Assembly (NCBI RefSeq): GCF_029407905.1
Contig: NC_073627.1
Location: forward strand, 134,305,697 to 134,369,696
Reading direction: 5' to 3'
Origin: Bubalus kerabau
Taxonomy: Eukaryota; Chordata; Mammalia; Artiodactyla; Bovidae
DNA: 64,000 bases
Positions within the stretch are counted from its first letter, which is position 1. Each line of letters opens with the position of its first letter. Shown one piece after another: positions 22,521 through 33,773 of the stretch. The notes under the pieces were generated by a model, which searched no databases, was not told where the DNA came from, and saw only the letters and a list, made by a program, of their open reading frames with translations. The position numbers and the translations under genes were made by a program.

Positions 22521-22890
22521 TATCTCTTAAAAGTGGTAGAGTAACCAGGTCCTGTTGAAGGCATATGTGACAAGAAGAAAGCAATTGCCCTTCTTCTGGA
22601 AAAACCGTTCCCAGTTGGAGGCATCCAGTCTCCATGGTCTTCTCCTCATTAATTGAGATCCCTGGGTCACCCAATGAGGTCCTCAGTTCTGCACCATTCT
22701 ACTTGAATGTTCATCACATCACTCTAGGCACTACTTGGTGTTTTCAAAGAAGACTTTTAAAGCTCCTCCTGATTTATCCAGTGTCAGATCCTGCCTTTCT
22801 TGTCCTCACTGCCTTTGTTGCATGGTTCAATATAACCCTCCATATTTTGATTTCATTCATTATCAGCAAATTTATAAATTTATTCTGATT
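22521..22890. other. Unique sequence
   Basis: No repeat family or coding signal recognised. Confidence 0.4.
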
Positions 22891-22899
22891 AGCACAAGA

Positions 22900-23655
22900 A
22901 AGTGAAGAGGAACTAAAAAGCTTCTTAATGAAAGTGAAAGTGGAGAGTGAAAAGTTGGCTTAAAGCTCAATATTCAGAAAATGAAGATCATCACATCTGG
23001 TCCCATCACTTCATGGGAAATAGATGGGGAAACAGTGGAAACAGTGTCAGACTTTATTTTGGGGGGCTCCAAAACCACTGCAGGTGGTGACTGCAGCCAT
23101 TAAATTAAAAGACGCTTACTCCTTGGAAGAAAAGTTATGACCAACCTAGATAGCATATTCAAAAGCAGAGACATTACTTTGCCAACAAAGATCTGTCTAG
23201 TCAAGGCTATGGTTCTTCCAATGGTCATGTATGGATGTGAGATTTGGACTATGAAGAAAGCTGAGTGCCGAAGAATTGATGCTTTTGAAGTGTGGTGTTG
23301 GAGAAGGCTCTTGAGAGTCCCTTGGACTGCAAGGACATCCAACCAGTCCATTATGAAGGAGATCAGCCCTAGGATTTCTTTGGAAGGAATGATGCTAAAG
23401 CTGAAACTCCAGTACTCTGACCACCTCATGTGAAGAGTTGACTCATTGGAAAAGACTCTGATGCTGGGAGGGATTGGGGGCAGGAGGAGAAGGGGACGAT
23501 AGAGGATGAGATGGCTGGATGGCATCACTGACTCTATGGACGTGAGTCTGAGCGAACTCCGGGAGTTGGTGATGGACAGGGAGGCCTGGCGTGCTGCAAT
23601 TCATGGGGTTGCAAAGAGTCGGACACGACTGAGTGAACTGAACTGAACTGAACTG
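22900..23655 (+). mobile_element. BovB LINE 3' end with TSD
   Basis: Flanked by agcacaaga (22891-22899 and 23656-23664). It encodes the C-terminal pol part: the frame at 23137-23433 (MTNLDSIFKSRDITLP...) ends at a TGA at 23431-23433. The young body signature 'gggagggattgggggc' is present, and the tail is (AACTGA)n with four units. The frame is broken upstream by a deletion in 'gagagtgaaaagttgg'. Confidence 0.95.
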
Positions 23656-23664
23656 AGCACAAGA

Positions 23665-25146
23665 GAAAAAATAAACCAGAATTCTGTCTTTAGGGGATGA
23701 AGTCTGAAATTAATCTGGCTGGTATGGATTTGAAAACTGGTGTTTCCAGATCAGTGGGTATTTTCCTGCCCACCAAGCCATAGCCTTCACAGGTCCCAGG
23801 AGTTTGTTTCATTATGACCAAGGAGGAAGGTGGGCAGAGAAGGAGGTGGTGCAGAGGAGGATTTTTAGTATTTATTAAGCCACCATGAGACTCTCTCTGC
23901 ATCCCTCGTCTTATTTAATCATAATAACAAGCCTATGATATCATTGTTCCTGAATTACAAATGAGGAACTGAAGCTTAGAAAGGCTGACTCACTTGCACA
24001 TGGTCACACATGGTTGCACATGGTCGTAAACAATAGAACTGAGATCTGTGCTCAGGTCTGTCTATTTCTAAAATCTATACTTTTCTTATGCCACCATTCT
24101 ATCACTTCAATAACTTCTGTGGCAAGCTACCTTGCAGATCCCAAAGAGGCTCAAGAATTGCCTGGCCATGTTCTATTAGTGTCTTGGACTTCTGAGTCTC
24201 TGCAAACCTCATTCTTGTTCTTCTCTCCTTTGCCCATCTTCCTGATATATCATCATTTTTTTTGGCAGCATCAACTTATCTAAAATTTGAATCCTTGTCT
24301 TTGGAAAGTGTCATTCTGGCTCATTTCTACCTTGATCTATTCTCCCTCCTTACATGTATGCCCAGTTCCTCTGCTGTTTCTGAAGCCAAAGCCCTGCCAC
24401 CCAAAAGCTCTCCTATGGAACCTCTATCTCAAACTCATCATTACCTTCTATTTTAATGCCTTTTCCCATGTTTGCTTCCTTTCCCTGGCATATCCTGACC
24501 AAATCACCTGTAACAGTCACCTACTGCTAATGTATGCTGTTTTTTCTGGGAGAAGGAATTCTGTCCCTGAGCTTTTCCCATCTTGTTACTTGCATCTTCT
24601 AAAATACAGAGTGGCTTCTGAACAAACAGAATGCATGGCATGGATTTTGTAAGTTGGCCTCTCCCTGACTGGGTGTTTTATTCCTAGGCCCTCTGGTACT
24701 CCTTGCTAAATATATATCTAGTCATTTCAGTGTACCCCAAAAAGAGGAAGCTACTGGCTACCTGAGCCCCAGTAATTAAGAGATCCTATCTTTCCTTTTG
24801 TGCTGAGAAAACATAGCTTACCTCCTAAATTAATAAAACCTAATTCTTGAATTCCGTCTTTGTCTAAAGTTGTGAACTGGATTTGCACAGTAGATGCCAG
24901 CCCTGTCTCTCCTGGGCCTATTCAATTCCAAACTCCAGACAAGATAGCTTATCTAGTCTCAGAAGTCTAATACCGGAAAGCTCACTAATCCAACTAGAAC
25001 TCTCATTCCCACAACAGGTAATCATCCTGAAAGATGTAGATGAAATGCTGAGCAGGTGCCTTTGGCTTGAAATCTTTGCAGCCTGCACAGAATAATTTAA
25101 TTGCATCTTAGGGCCTTTGCTCCATTTCCAGGACATAGGGTAACAG
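23665..25146. other. Unique sequence with a MIR remnant
   Basis: Antisense MIR-like sequence at about 23865-24095 ('acaaatgaggaactgaagct' ... 'actgagatctgtgctc'). The remainder shows no repeat or gene I can name. Frames of up to 121 codons here have no recognisable domain. Confidence 0.4.
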
Positions 25147-25310
25147 GGATTTCTCTATATTAATGGTGTAAAGTGCTACAACCATTTAAGAAAACTGTTA
25201 AATGTTAATATGCCAACTTTGAAAATAGGCATACCTGTGCCTGAACAATTCTATTTGGGGTATTATATTATGTCCTATTCTGCTGTAACCGCAAAATTAT
25301 CACAAACTTG

Positions 25311-26160
25311 ATTGTTCAGTCACCAAGTCAAGTCCAACTCTTCTCCACTCCATGGACTGCAGCACCATGCCAGACGCCCCTGTCCCTCACCATCTCCCAG
25401 AGTTTGCCAAAGTTCATGTCCATTGCATCAGTGATGCCATCCAATCATGTCATCCTCTGTCACCCTCTTCTCCTGCCTTCAATCTTTCCCAGCATCAGGG
25501 TCTTTTCCAATAAGTCAGCTGTTTTTATCAGGTGGCCAAAGTATTGGAGCTTCAGCTTCAGCATCAATTCTCCCATTGAATACTCAGGGTTGATTTCCTT
25601 TTATTTTTTATTTATTTATTTTTTTAATGAATTTTTATTTTTTATTATTATTATTTTTTACTTTACACTACTGTATTGGTTTTGCCATACATCAACATGC
25701 ATCTGCCACGGGTGTACATGTGTTCCCCATCCTGAACCCCCCTCTCACCTCCCTCCCCATACCATCCCTCTGTGTCATCCCAGTGCACCAGCCCCAAGCT
25801 TCCTGTATCCTGCATCGAACTTGGACTGGCAATTCATTTCTTATATGATATTATACATGTTTTAATGCTATTCTCCCAAATCATCCCCCCGCTCCCTCTC
25901 CCACAGAGCCCAAAAGACTGTTCTATACATCTGTGTCTCTTTTGCTGTCTCGCATATATATGGAATTTAGAATGATTTCCTTTTAAATTGACTGGTTTGA
26001 TCTCCTTTCAGTCCAAGGCACTCTTAGGAGTCTTCTCTAGCACCACAATTCACAATCATCAATTCTTCAGTGCTCTACCTTCTTTATGGTCCAACTCTCA
26101 CAACTGTACGTGACTACTGGAAAGACCATAGCCTTGACTATAAGGACCTTTGTTGGCAAA
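25311..26160 (-). mobile_element. BovB LINE 3' end, split
   Basis: Antisense BovB inserted in the MaLR LTR with a likely short TSD, aaacttg/aaatttg. It is itself split by an L1 at 25604-25972. Body signature is of the older type ('aatctttcccagcatcaggg' on plus). Confidence 0.9.
25604..25972 (-). mobile_element. Ruminant L1 3' end with TSD, inside BovB
   Basis: AT-rich tail and antisense 3' UTR ('acatgtgttccccatcctga') to 'ttttgctgtctcgcatatat'. It is flanked by the perfect 13-base repeat tgatttcctttta (25591-25603 and 25973-25985), which is BovB sequence. The element is diverged and 5'-truncated. Confidence 0.94.
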
Positions 26161-26594
26161 TTTGGTGGATTAATATGAACTAAATTTATTCTCTCATATT
26201 TCAAAAAGTCAGAAACCAGTATTACATAGCCAAAATCAAGAGGACAACAAGACGCATTCCCTCTGGAAGCTCTAGGAGATAACTGGTCCCTTGACTTTGT
26301 CAGCTTCTGGTGCTGTTGGCATTCCTTGACTTCCAGCTGCGTCACTCCAATTTCCACCTACATGGTCATATTGTCTCTTCCTCTTCTGCCTGTGTCAAAC
26401 TCCCTCATCCCTCCTTTGTAAGGACACTTGTGGTTGATTGTTTTCAAGGTCTATGTAGAGATTTCAGAATGACTTCCTCATCTCAAGACCTTTAACATAA
26501 AGACATTTACCCAAATAAAATAACATGTATTTGGGAATCCTAATGACAAGAATTAAGACTTGATATCTTTGAGAGCTATTTTCAGCCTACTACA

Positions 26595-26807
26595 GGCATG
26601 CATGCTCAGTCGCTTCAGTCATGTCCAACTTATTGCAACCCTATGGACTGTTAGCCCACCAGACTCCCCTGTCCATGGAATTCTCCAGGCAAGAATACTA
26701 GAGTGGGTTGCCATGCCCTCCTCCAGGGATCTTCCCAACCCAGGGATCAAACCAGCATCTCCTGCATTGCACATGGATTCTGTACTGCTAAGCCACTGAG
26801 GAAGACC
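26595..26807 (-). mobile_element. Bov-tA SINE
   Basis: Complete antisense unit inserted at the very end of the MaLR LTR, with a short repeat actaca on both sides (26589-26594 and 26808-26813). Confidence 0.92.
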
Positions 26808-27712
26808 ACTACAAGTATATATTCAACAGATATGCATAGACATATTTACCTGGAGGCACGGACAAGAATGTATGTGGCACATACTGATAATAAACCCAAA
26901 CTTGAAAAACATAAATAGCTATTAGGAGTAAAACTGATAAATAAGGGATAGTCATATAATGGAATACCATGCAGCAATGAAAATGAATATACTTTGTTTA
27001 TATGTTCTATTAGAGATAAATAAAACTATAACAGCACATATAATAACCATCACCAGGTGGTCAAAACTGAAATCAGGTTGATTATATTTGCAACCAAAGA
27101 TGGAGAAGCTCTATACAGACAAAAAAAAACCCCACAAAACTGGAAGCTGATTGTGGCATAGACTATGAACTCTTTATTGCAAAATTCAGACTAAAATTGA
27201 AGAAAGTAGAGAAAGCCACTAGGCCATTCAGGTATGACCTAAATAAAATCCCTTATGATTATATAGTGGAAGTGACAAATAGATTCAAGGGATTAGATCT
27301 GATAGACAGAGTGCCTAAAGAGCTATGAACAGAGATTTGCAATATTATATAGGAGGCACTGATCAAAACCGTCCCCAAGAAAAAGAAATGCAAAAAGGCA
27401 AAGTGGTTATCTGAGACCTTACAAAATAGCTGAGAAGAGAAGTGAAAGGTAAAGGAGAAAAGGAAAGATATATCCATCTGAATGTAGAGCTCTACAGAAT
27501 AGCAAGGAGAGATAAGAAAGCCTACCAAAGTGAAAAATGCAAAGAAATAGAGGAAAACAATAGAATAGGTAAGACTAGAGAACTCTTTAAGAAAACTAGA
27601 GATACCAAAGGGAACATTTCATGCAAAGATGGGCACAATAAAGGGCAGAAATAGTATGGACCTAACAGAAGCTGAAGATATTAAGAAGAGGTGGCAAGAA
27701 TACACAGAAAAG

Positions 27713-27869
27713 TGTGAGCCACTCAGACGTGTCCTACTCTTTGTGACCCCATGGACTGTAGCCTTTGCCATTTTCTTCTCCAGGGGATCTTCCTGACCCA
27801 GGGATTGAATCCGGGTCTCCCACATTGCAGGCATATTCCTTACCATCCGAGTCACCAGAGAAGCCCTGT
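27713..27869 (-). mobile_element. Bov-tA SINE, truncated, in BovB
   Basis: Antisense head and partial body. Target repeat aagaatacac occurs at 27696-27705 and 27870-27879, and a third time at 27894-27903 because about 24 bases at the junction ('gaagccctRtaagaatacac') are tandemly duplicated. Confidence 0.88.
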
Positions 27870-28004
27870 AAGAATACACTAGGGAAGCCCTATAAGAATA
27901 CACAGAAGAACTATACAAAAAAGTTCTTAATCTGGCTCACTCACCTAGAGCCAGATGTCCTGGACTACAAAGTCAAGTGGGCCTTAGAAGACATCACTAT
28001 GAAA

Positions 28005-28114
28005 GGAGGGTTCAGGATGGGGAACACATGTATACCTGTGGCGGATTCATTTTGATATTTGGCAAAACTAATACAGTTATGTAAAGTTTAAAAATAAAAT
28101 AAAATGAAAAAAAA
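28005..28114 (+). mobile_element. Ruminant L1 3' end, 110 bp, in BovB
   Basis: Sense tip of the L1 3' UTR ('ggttcaggatggggaacaca', 'ttggcaaaactaatacagtt') plus an A-rich tail, between atgaaa repeats (27999-28004 and 28115-28120). It is a very short, strongly 5'-truncated insertion. Confidence 0.88.
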
Positions 28115-28866
28115 ATGAAAAAAGCTAGTGGAGGTGATGAAATTCCAGCTGAGCTACTTCAAATCCTAAAAGATGATGCTGTTAAAGTGCTACAGTCAAT
28201 ATGCCAGCAAATTTGGAAAGATCAGAAATGGCCACAGGACTGAAAAATGTCGGTTTTCATTCCAATCCCAAAGAAGGGCAATGCTAAAGAATGTTCAAAC
28301 TACAGCACAATTCACTCATTTCACATGCCACCAAGGTAATGCTCAAAATCCTCCAGCTAGGCTTCAACAGTATGTGAAACAAGAACTTCCAGATGTACAA
28401 CCTGGATTTAGAAAAGGCAGAGGAATGAGAGATCAAATTGCCGATATCCATTGGATCATCAATAAAGCAAAAGAATTCCAGAAAAATATTTACAGCTGCT
28501 TCACTGACTATGCTAAAGCCTTTCACTGTGCGGATCACAACAAACTAGAAAATTCTTCAATAGATGGGCATACCAGACCACCTGACCTGCTTCCTGAGAA
28601 ATCTGTATTCAGGTCAAGAAGCCACAGTTAGAACCGAACTTGGAACAATGGACTGCTTCTAAATTGGGAAAGGAGTATGTCAAGGCTGTATATTGTTACC
28701 CTGCTTATTTAAGTTATATGAGGAGAACATCATGTGAAATGCCAGGCTGGATGAAGCACTAGCTGGAATCAAGATTGCCAGGAGAAATATCAATAACCTC
28801 AGATACGTAGATGACACCACCCTTATGGAAGAAAGTGAAGAGGAACTAAAAAGCCTGATGAATGTG

Positions 28867-29140
28867 CTGCTGCTGCTAAGTCACGTCAGTTGTGTCCGAC
28901 TCTGTGTGACCCCATAGACGGCAGCCCACCACGCTCCCCCGTCCCTGGGATTCTCCAGGCAAGAACACTGGAGTGGGTTGCCATTTCCTTCTCCAATGCA
29001 TGAAAGTGAAAAGTGAAAGTGAAGTCGCTCAGTCGTGTCGGACTTTTAGCGACCCCATGGACTGCAGCCTACCAGGCTCCTCCATCCATGGGATTTTCCA
29101 GGCAAGAGTACTGGAGTGGGGTGCCATTGCCTTCTCCGTA
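28867..29140 (-). mobile_element. Bov-A2 SINE with TSD, in BovB
   Basis: Antisense dimer of BovA units joined by the 'atgaaagtgaaaagtgaaag' linker, with (GCT)n at its 3' tail side. It is flanked by atgaatgtg (28858-28866 and 29141-29149), which is BovB sequence. Confidence 0.95.
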
Positions 29141-29984
29141 ATGAATGTGAGGAGAGTGAAAAAGCTGGTTTAAGACTCAGCATTCAAAAAGCTAAGATCA
29201 TAGCATCTGGTCCCATCACTTCACGGCAAATAGATTGGGAAACAATGGAAACAGTGAGAGACTTTATTTGGGCTCCAAAATCACTGCAGGTGGTAACTGC
29301 AGCCACAAAATTAAAAGACACTTGCTCCTTGAAAGAAAAGCTATGACAAGCTTAAATAGCATATTAAAAAGCAGAGACATCACTTTGCTGACAAAGGTCT
29401 GTGTAGTCAGAGCTGTGGTTTTTCCAGTAGTCATGTATGGATGTGAAAGTTGGACCATAAAGAAGGCTAAATGCCAAAGAATTGATGCTTTCGAACTGTG
29501 GTATTGGAGAAGACTCTTGAGAGTCTCTTGGACAGCAAGGAGACCCAACCAGTTCATCCTGAAGGAAATCACTACTGAATATTCATTGGAAGGACTGATG
29601 CTGAAGCTGAAGCTCCAATACTTTGGACACCAGATGTGAAGAGCCAACTTACTAGGAAAGACCCTGATGCTGGGAAAGATTGTAGGCAGGAGGAGAAGGG
29701 GATGACAGAGGACAAGATGGTTGAATGGCATAACCGACTCAATGGACGTAAGTTTGAGCAAGCTCTGGGAGATGGTGAAGGACAGGGAGGCCTGGTGTGC
29801 TGCAGTGCATGGGGTTGCAAAAAGCCAGACATGACTGAACACTGAACTGATACTGACAGTTAAATAACATAAACTTAATGTTGATTGAAAGAAAACAGGT
29901 GCAAAAGAATACATACTGTATGATATTATTTTTTAAAATTTCATCTCATTATTTTTTATAAATGTGTTTTAAAAATAATTTTAT

Positions 29985-30321
29985 TTATTTATGTATTTAG
30001 GTCTATGCCTGACCTTCACTGATATATGGGCCTTTCTCTAGTTGACGGGGAGTGGAGTTACTCTCTAGTTGTGGTGAATGGGCTTTTCATTACAGTGGCT
30101 TCTCTTGTTGTGGAGTACAGGCTCTGGAGCACACGGGCCTCAGTAGTAGCAGTACCTGGGCTCAGTAACTGGGGTTCTGGACTCTAGAGCACAGGCTCAA
30201 TAGTTGTGGTGTTTGGGCTTAGTTGCTTCTAGACATGTGGGATCTTCCTGGACCAGGGATCAAATTTGTGTCTCTTGCAGTGACAGGTGAGTTCGTTACC
30301 ACTGAAACACTAGGAAACCCC
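29985..30321 (-). mobile_element. CHR-type tRNA-derived SINE
   Basis: On plus: T-rich tail, then 'gtggcttctcttgttgtgga', 'gcacaggctc', 'acatgtgggatcttcctgga', 'ccagggatcaaatttgtgtc' and head end 'aacactaggaaacccc'. This is an antisense cetartiodactyl CHR-2 unit, diverged. Flanks 29853-29984 and 30322-30483 show nothing clear. Confidence 0.7.
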
Positions 30322-30483
30322 ACTCCCATTTTTCTAATTAAACTTGTTAAGTCCACAATAATTTATAATGTACTTATATATACATTTCTTCATTAGAGTC
30401 TCAAAAACTGGGTAGCATAATTAACATATTTTCCCATTTACAAATGTGGAAATTTAAGTTTTTAAAGGCCTACCTATCTCTTA

Positions 30484-30672
30484 TTAGGGCTTCCCTGGTG
30501 GTTCAGCTGGTAAAGAATCCACCTGCTTGTGGGAGAACTGGGTTCAATCCTTGGTTTTGGAAGATCCCCTGGAGAAGGGAAAGGCTGTCTACTTCAGTAT
30601 TCTGGTCTGGAGAATTCCATGGACTGTATAGCTCATGGAGTTGCAAAGAGTCGGACGACAACTGTAAAGATT
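30484..30672 (+). mobile_element. Bov-tA SINE
   Basis: 'gggcttccctggtggttcag', box-B-like ggttcaatccttg, BovA body with the 'ggactgtatagctcatgg' variant also seen at 43.1 kb, and an incomplete 3' end. Confidence 0.92.
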
Positions 30673-30777
30673 CAGCAATACTGCAATATATATATGTATA
30701 TATAATTAACAAAAATACTGACAGAATGAATGAGGTCCTCTTATTGTGGTCTTCTTATGTTTCTTACTAATCTGTGC

Positions 30778-30990
30778 TTTATTAAATTGAAATATATTTG
30801 ATCTACAGTATTGAATTAGTTTCAGACGTGTAGCACTGTGATTTAGTTATATATATTATTTTTCAGATTCTTTTCCCTTCTAGGTTATTACAAAAACTTG
30901 AGTGTAGTTCTCTGTGCTATCCAGTAGGTCCTTGTTGGTTATCTATTTGATATATAATAGTGTGTATATGTTATACCATATAATAAAGTT
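30778..30990 (-). mobile_element. L1 3' UTR fragment
   Basis: Antisense: 'gaattagtttcagacgtgta', 'gtagttctctgtgctatcca', 'gttatctatttgatatataa', matching the artiodactyl L1 3' UTR. Confidence 0.75.
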
Positions 30991-31045
30991 CAAAATCAGG
31001 GAACATGAAGCTAGAGTACTTTGGAATGCATGTATTTAAGTGCTA

Positions 31046-31492
31046 AGAATATGCACTGGGTCGAATAGTGCTGTCCCAGAAGTCATATTCTCCTGACACA
31101 TGGAAATGTCACAATTTTTTTGAAACAGAGTCTTTGAAGATGTAATTAAGATAAGATGAGGTCATCCTGCACTAGGGCAAGCCCAAATTCAGTGATGAAT
31201 GTCCTTATAAGAAGACCATGTGGAGACACATGGGGAAGATGCCATGTGCAGACAGGCAGAAATTAAGGTGGTACGTCTACAATCCAAGGAATGCCAAAAT
31301 TGCCTGGAGCCACCAGATGCTAGGAACAGTAAAGGAAAAAAATTTCCCTGGAGTTTTTAGAAAGAGTATGACTCTGCCAACACCTTGACTTCAAATTTCT
31401 AGTCCTCAGATCTGTGAGAAAATAAATTTCACTTGTTTTAAGCCATCCAGTTTTCAGTAATTTGTTATGAAAGCTCTAGGAAACTAATACAG
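31046..31492 (+). mobile_element. MaLR LTR (MLT1-like)
   Basis: Nearly complete LTR: 'ctgggtcgaatagtgctgtc', 'agatgtaattaagataagat', 'ccttataagaagaccatgtg', 'ccttgacttcaaatttctag' and end 'ctaggaaactaatacag'. It is better preserved than the copy at 162-550. Confidence 0.85.
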
Positions 31493-31580
31493 AATATAAA
31501 GGAAAGCAAAGAAGTGTTTATCATAAAAGTTGGGATAATGGCTGCCTTTAGGGGAGTGGATGGGTTATGTTACGAGGAAG

Positions 31581-31778
31581 TGAAGTGAAGTGAATTCAGT
31601 CGTGTCCAACTCTTTGCGACCCCATGGACTGTAGTCTACCGGGCTCCTCCATCCATGGGATTTTCCAGGCAAGAATACTGGAGTGGGTTGCCATTTCCTT
31701 CTCCAGGGGAACCTCTCGACCCAGGGATCAAACCCGGGTCTCCCGCATTGTAGGCAGATGCTTTACCGTCTGAGCTGT
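31581..31778 (-). mobile_element. Bov-tA SINE with TSD
   Basis: Antisense unit with a well-kept head ('gggatcaaacccgggtctcc'), flanked by taYgaggaag (31571-31580 and 31779-31788, one mismatch). Confidence 0.93.
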
Positions 31779-31788
31779 TATGAGGAAG

Positions 31789-32623
31789 GGGCCTGATAAT
31801 ATTCTATTTCTCGACATGGCTACTATTAATAATAGGTGTTGATAATGATTTACTAAATTCCACAGTTTGTTTTCCCTTTTGTCTTTCTGTCTTCTATTTT
31901 TCAATGTAAAATATACACAGTTTTCTAAGAGATTCCTAAGCCTCCATATAGGAACACTTGCCCATTGAGGTTGAGTTTGCCAAGAAAACCTCAAGGAAGC
32001 AGGTTTGTGGCATCAGTGAACAGAACAATGGAGTTTGGCTGTATTCATCAAGGAGATTCAGATACACAAGGGCCTATCAGAAATCTATTTCTCATCTTGG
32101 GAGAAAACTCATCATAATAGAAAAGGCCCAGGCCTGCTTGCTCCAAAAAGGAAAATTCTAGGCAAATTCTGGGATTTGTCAACCAGCCCTGTCCCCTTTC
32201 TAATATCCACCATATATACTTCTCTGAATCTATGGATATTGAAAATTGAGAGAGTTGAAAGTAGAAAACAAATTTTTTTACAAAAATGTCATCTAAAAAT
32301 TTTTGGAGAGGTATCATAAGAGCATCTTTCAGATATTTTTGATAGCTAGAAACTTTCAAAAGGGAGGAAGTGTTTTCATTTTGAAAAACATTGAATGGCT
32401 TTAATGATTTAAGGGTCTCATGCCCTGGGAGAGGCTGGAATGTCCTCTGGATGGCAGACGTGTTGATTGACCTAAACTGGACCTGTGGTCCAGGAGCACT
32501 TAAGAGGTGGTGAAGGGAAGAAGCAGCAGGTGAAAGTTGCATATTGCTGGCTGTTGTAAGGGGCAGAAGACAAAGGATATGCCAGAAATTACCCTTGTTA
32601 ATTGAAGTTTGGGGGGACTCCAG
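31789..32623. other. Unique sequence
   Basis: No repeat recognised. A frame of 251 codons on the minus strand (32048-32803) runs through a SINE at its start and has no recognisable domain, so I do not call it a gene. Confidence 0.4.
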
Positions 32624-32636
32624 ATTTTTATTCTCA

Positions 32637-32850
32637 GGGGGTTCCTTTGTGACTAAGGTGGTAAAGAATCTGCCTGCAAAGCAGGAGATCTGGGTTTGAT
32701 CCCTGGGTTGGGAATATCCCTGGAGAGGGGAATGGCAACCCACTCCAGTATTCTTGCCTCGAGATTTCCCATGGACAGGGGAGCCTGGTGGGCTACAGTC
32801 CATGGTGTCACAAAGAGTTGGACATGACTGGACATGACTACTACTACTAA
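32637..32850 (+). mobile_element. Bov-tA SINE with TSD
   Basis: Complete unit with a (CTA)n tail, flanked by atYtttattctca (32624-32636 and 32851-32863, one mismatch). Confidence 0.95.
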
Positions 32851-33089
32851 ATCTTTATTCTCACTAGAACTTTACAGGAGTCAGTCCTCTGCCGGGTCAT
32901 TAGAGCTGACAAAAACAGAAAGAAGAGGAAAAAGGTGAGTGAAGCATGGTAAGAAAACAGTACTCTCAGTTTTGTGGGAAGTATGGAGGCTGGTTAAGAA
33001 CTCCTTATCTTTGGGAGCATGGTCCTTATCTTTCCCACAAAATGAGGGGCACACCGAGCACACAGAAGGTTGCACCCATCAACGGAAAA

Positions 33090-33310
33090 GAAATGAATAT
33101 GTACCAGATTCCTGCTCTCTACCAAGAGCTTTATATTAATTGTTTAACTAAACTCTCATAGGAAAACTACATCTGTTTGCTGTTGAGAATATCAGCTAAA
33201 GACCCCATTTAATCAAGAGGAAACATTGCCAAAGTCACACAACTTGAAATTGGTGGAGCTAGGATGTAAAGCCAGAGTTCTGTGCCTCCAGAGAACCTAT
33301 CATCTTTGCT
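33090..33310 (-). mobile_element. MIR SINE
   Basis: Antisense order 'accaagagctttatattaat', 'aatcaagaggaaacattgcc', 'aaagtcacacaacttgaaat', 'ggatgtaaagccagagttct' covers most of MIR. Confidence 0.65.
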
Positions 33311-33765
33311 ACATGGAATGATGTGAGATAAAGCTTATGGAGAGAGCCCAGTGAAAATCTTTAGGTGTCCTAGGAACTAAAACCATCCTGTAATTCAGTA
33401 AAGCCAATACTAAACTAATATAAGTCCAAGGAAGCCCAACACAAATCTGATGACTACTTTGATAACTGAAATGTCAAATGTCTAAATCTTCACCAACCAA
33501 TGATTTTGGGTGCCCTTCCTTTGCTCTTGTTCTATGAATATTCTCAGTCTGTTTTTCAGGTGACCCAGTATTGTACATGGCAGCAAGTAAGGTAAAATAT
33601 AAATTGGTGAAAAGAAGGCACCAGTAACTGTTTTATCACCATGATTATACTGTATATAATTGCTTGCTGTAGTATTATTTTTATTTGACAAGGTTGCTTG
33701 TTAAGACCAAGTAGCAGAGAGGTAAGGCTGGGAGGTGACAGTATGTACATTCATTTGGGGATCCT
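33311..33765. other. Unique sequence
   Basis: No repeat family or coding signal recognised. The same holds for 32864-33089. Confidence 0.4.
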
Positions 33766-33773
33766 AGACCAGT

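Larger units (their letters stand above)
25268..26594 (-). mobile_element. MaLR LTR (MLT1-like), split
   Basis: Antisense LTR whose two parts, 25268-25310 ('ctgctgtaaccgcaaaatta') and 26161-26594 ('ctaaatttattctctcatat' ... 'ttttcagcctactaca'), join correctly once the BovB is removed. It lies inside the L1M. Confidence 0.75.
25147..26994 (+). mobile_element. Ancient L1 (L1M) host, split
   Basis: Two sense pieces of one old L1 ORF2 3' region. The left piece, 25147-25262, has 'gtgctacaaccatttaagaa' and 'aacaattctatttggggtat'. The right piece, 26814-26994, has 'tatataatggaataccatgc' and 'agcaatgaaaatgaatat'. The sequence between them is later insertions. Confidence 0.65.
27043..29852 (+). mobile_element. 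BovB LINE interrupted by three insertions
   Basis: Sense BovB from 'ataaccatcaccaggtggtc' to 'ctgaacactgaactg'. Once the Bov-tA, L1 and Bov-A2 insertions are removed, the pieces follow BovB order. Pol remnants occur at 27442-27654 (linker), 28173-28631 (RT: QPGFRKGRG, FTDYAKAFH) and 29235-29639 (C-terminus), split by frameshifts and stops. The YADD motif reads YVDD. This makes it clearly older than the copies at 14 and 35 kb. Confidence 0.92.

Noticed and set aside
25311..29852. Repeated similar blocks resembling a CRISPR-like or satellite array
   Set aside because: The repeats are dispersed BovB and Bov-A copies in both orientations with individual TSDs, and not a regular array.
32048..32803. 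251-codon open frame on the minus strand
   Set aside because: Its first part is antisense Bov-tA translation (a recurring SINE-derived peptide), and the rest has no recognisable domain or codon pattern.
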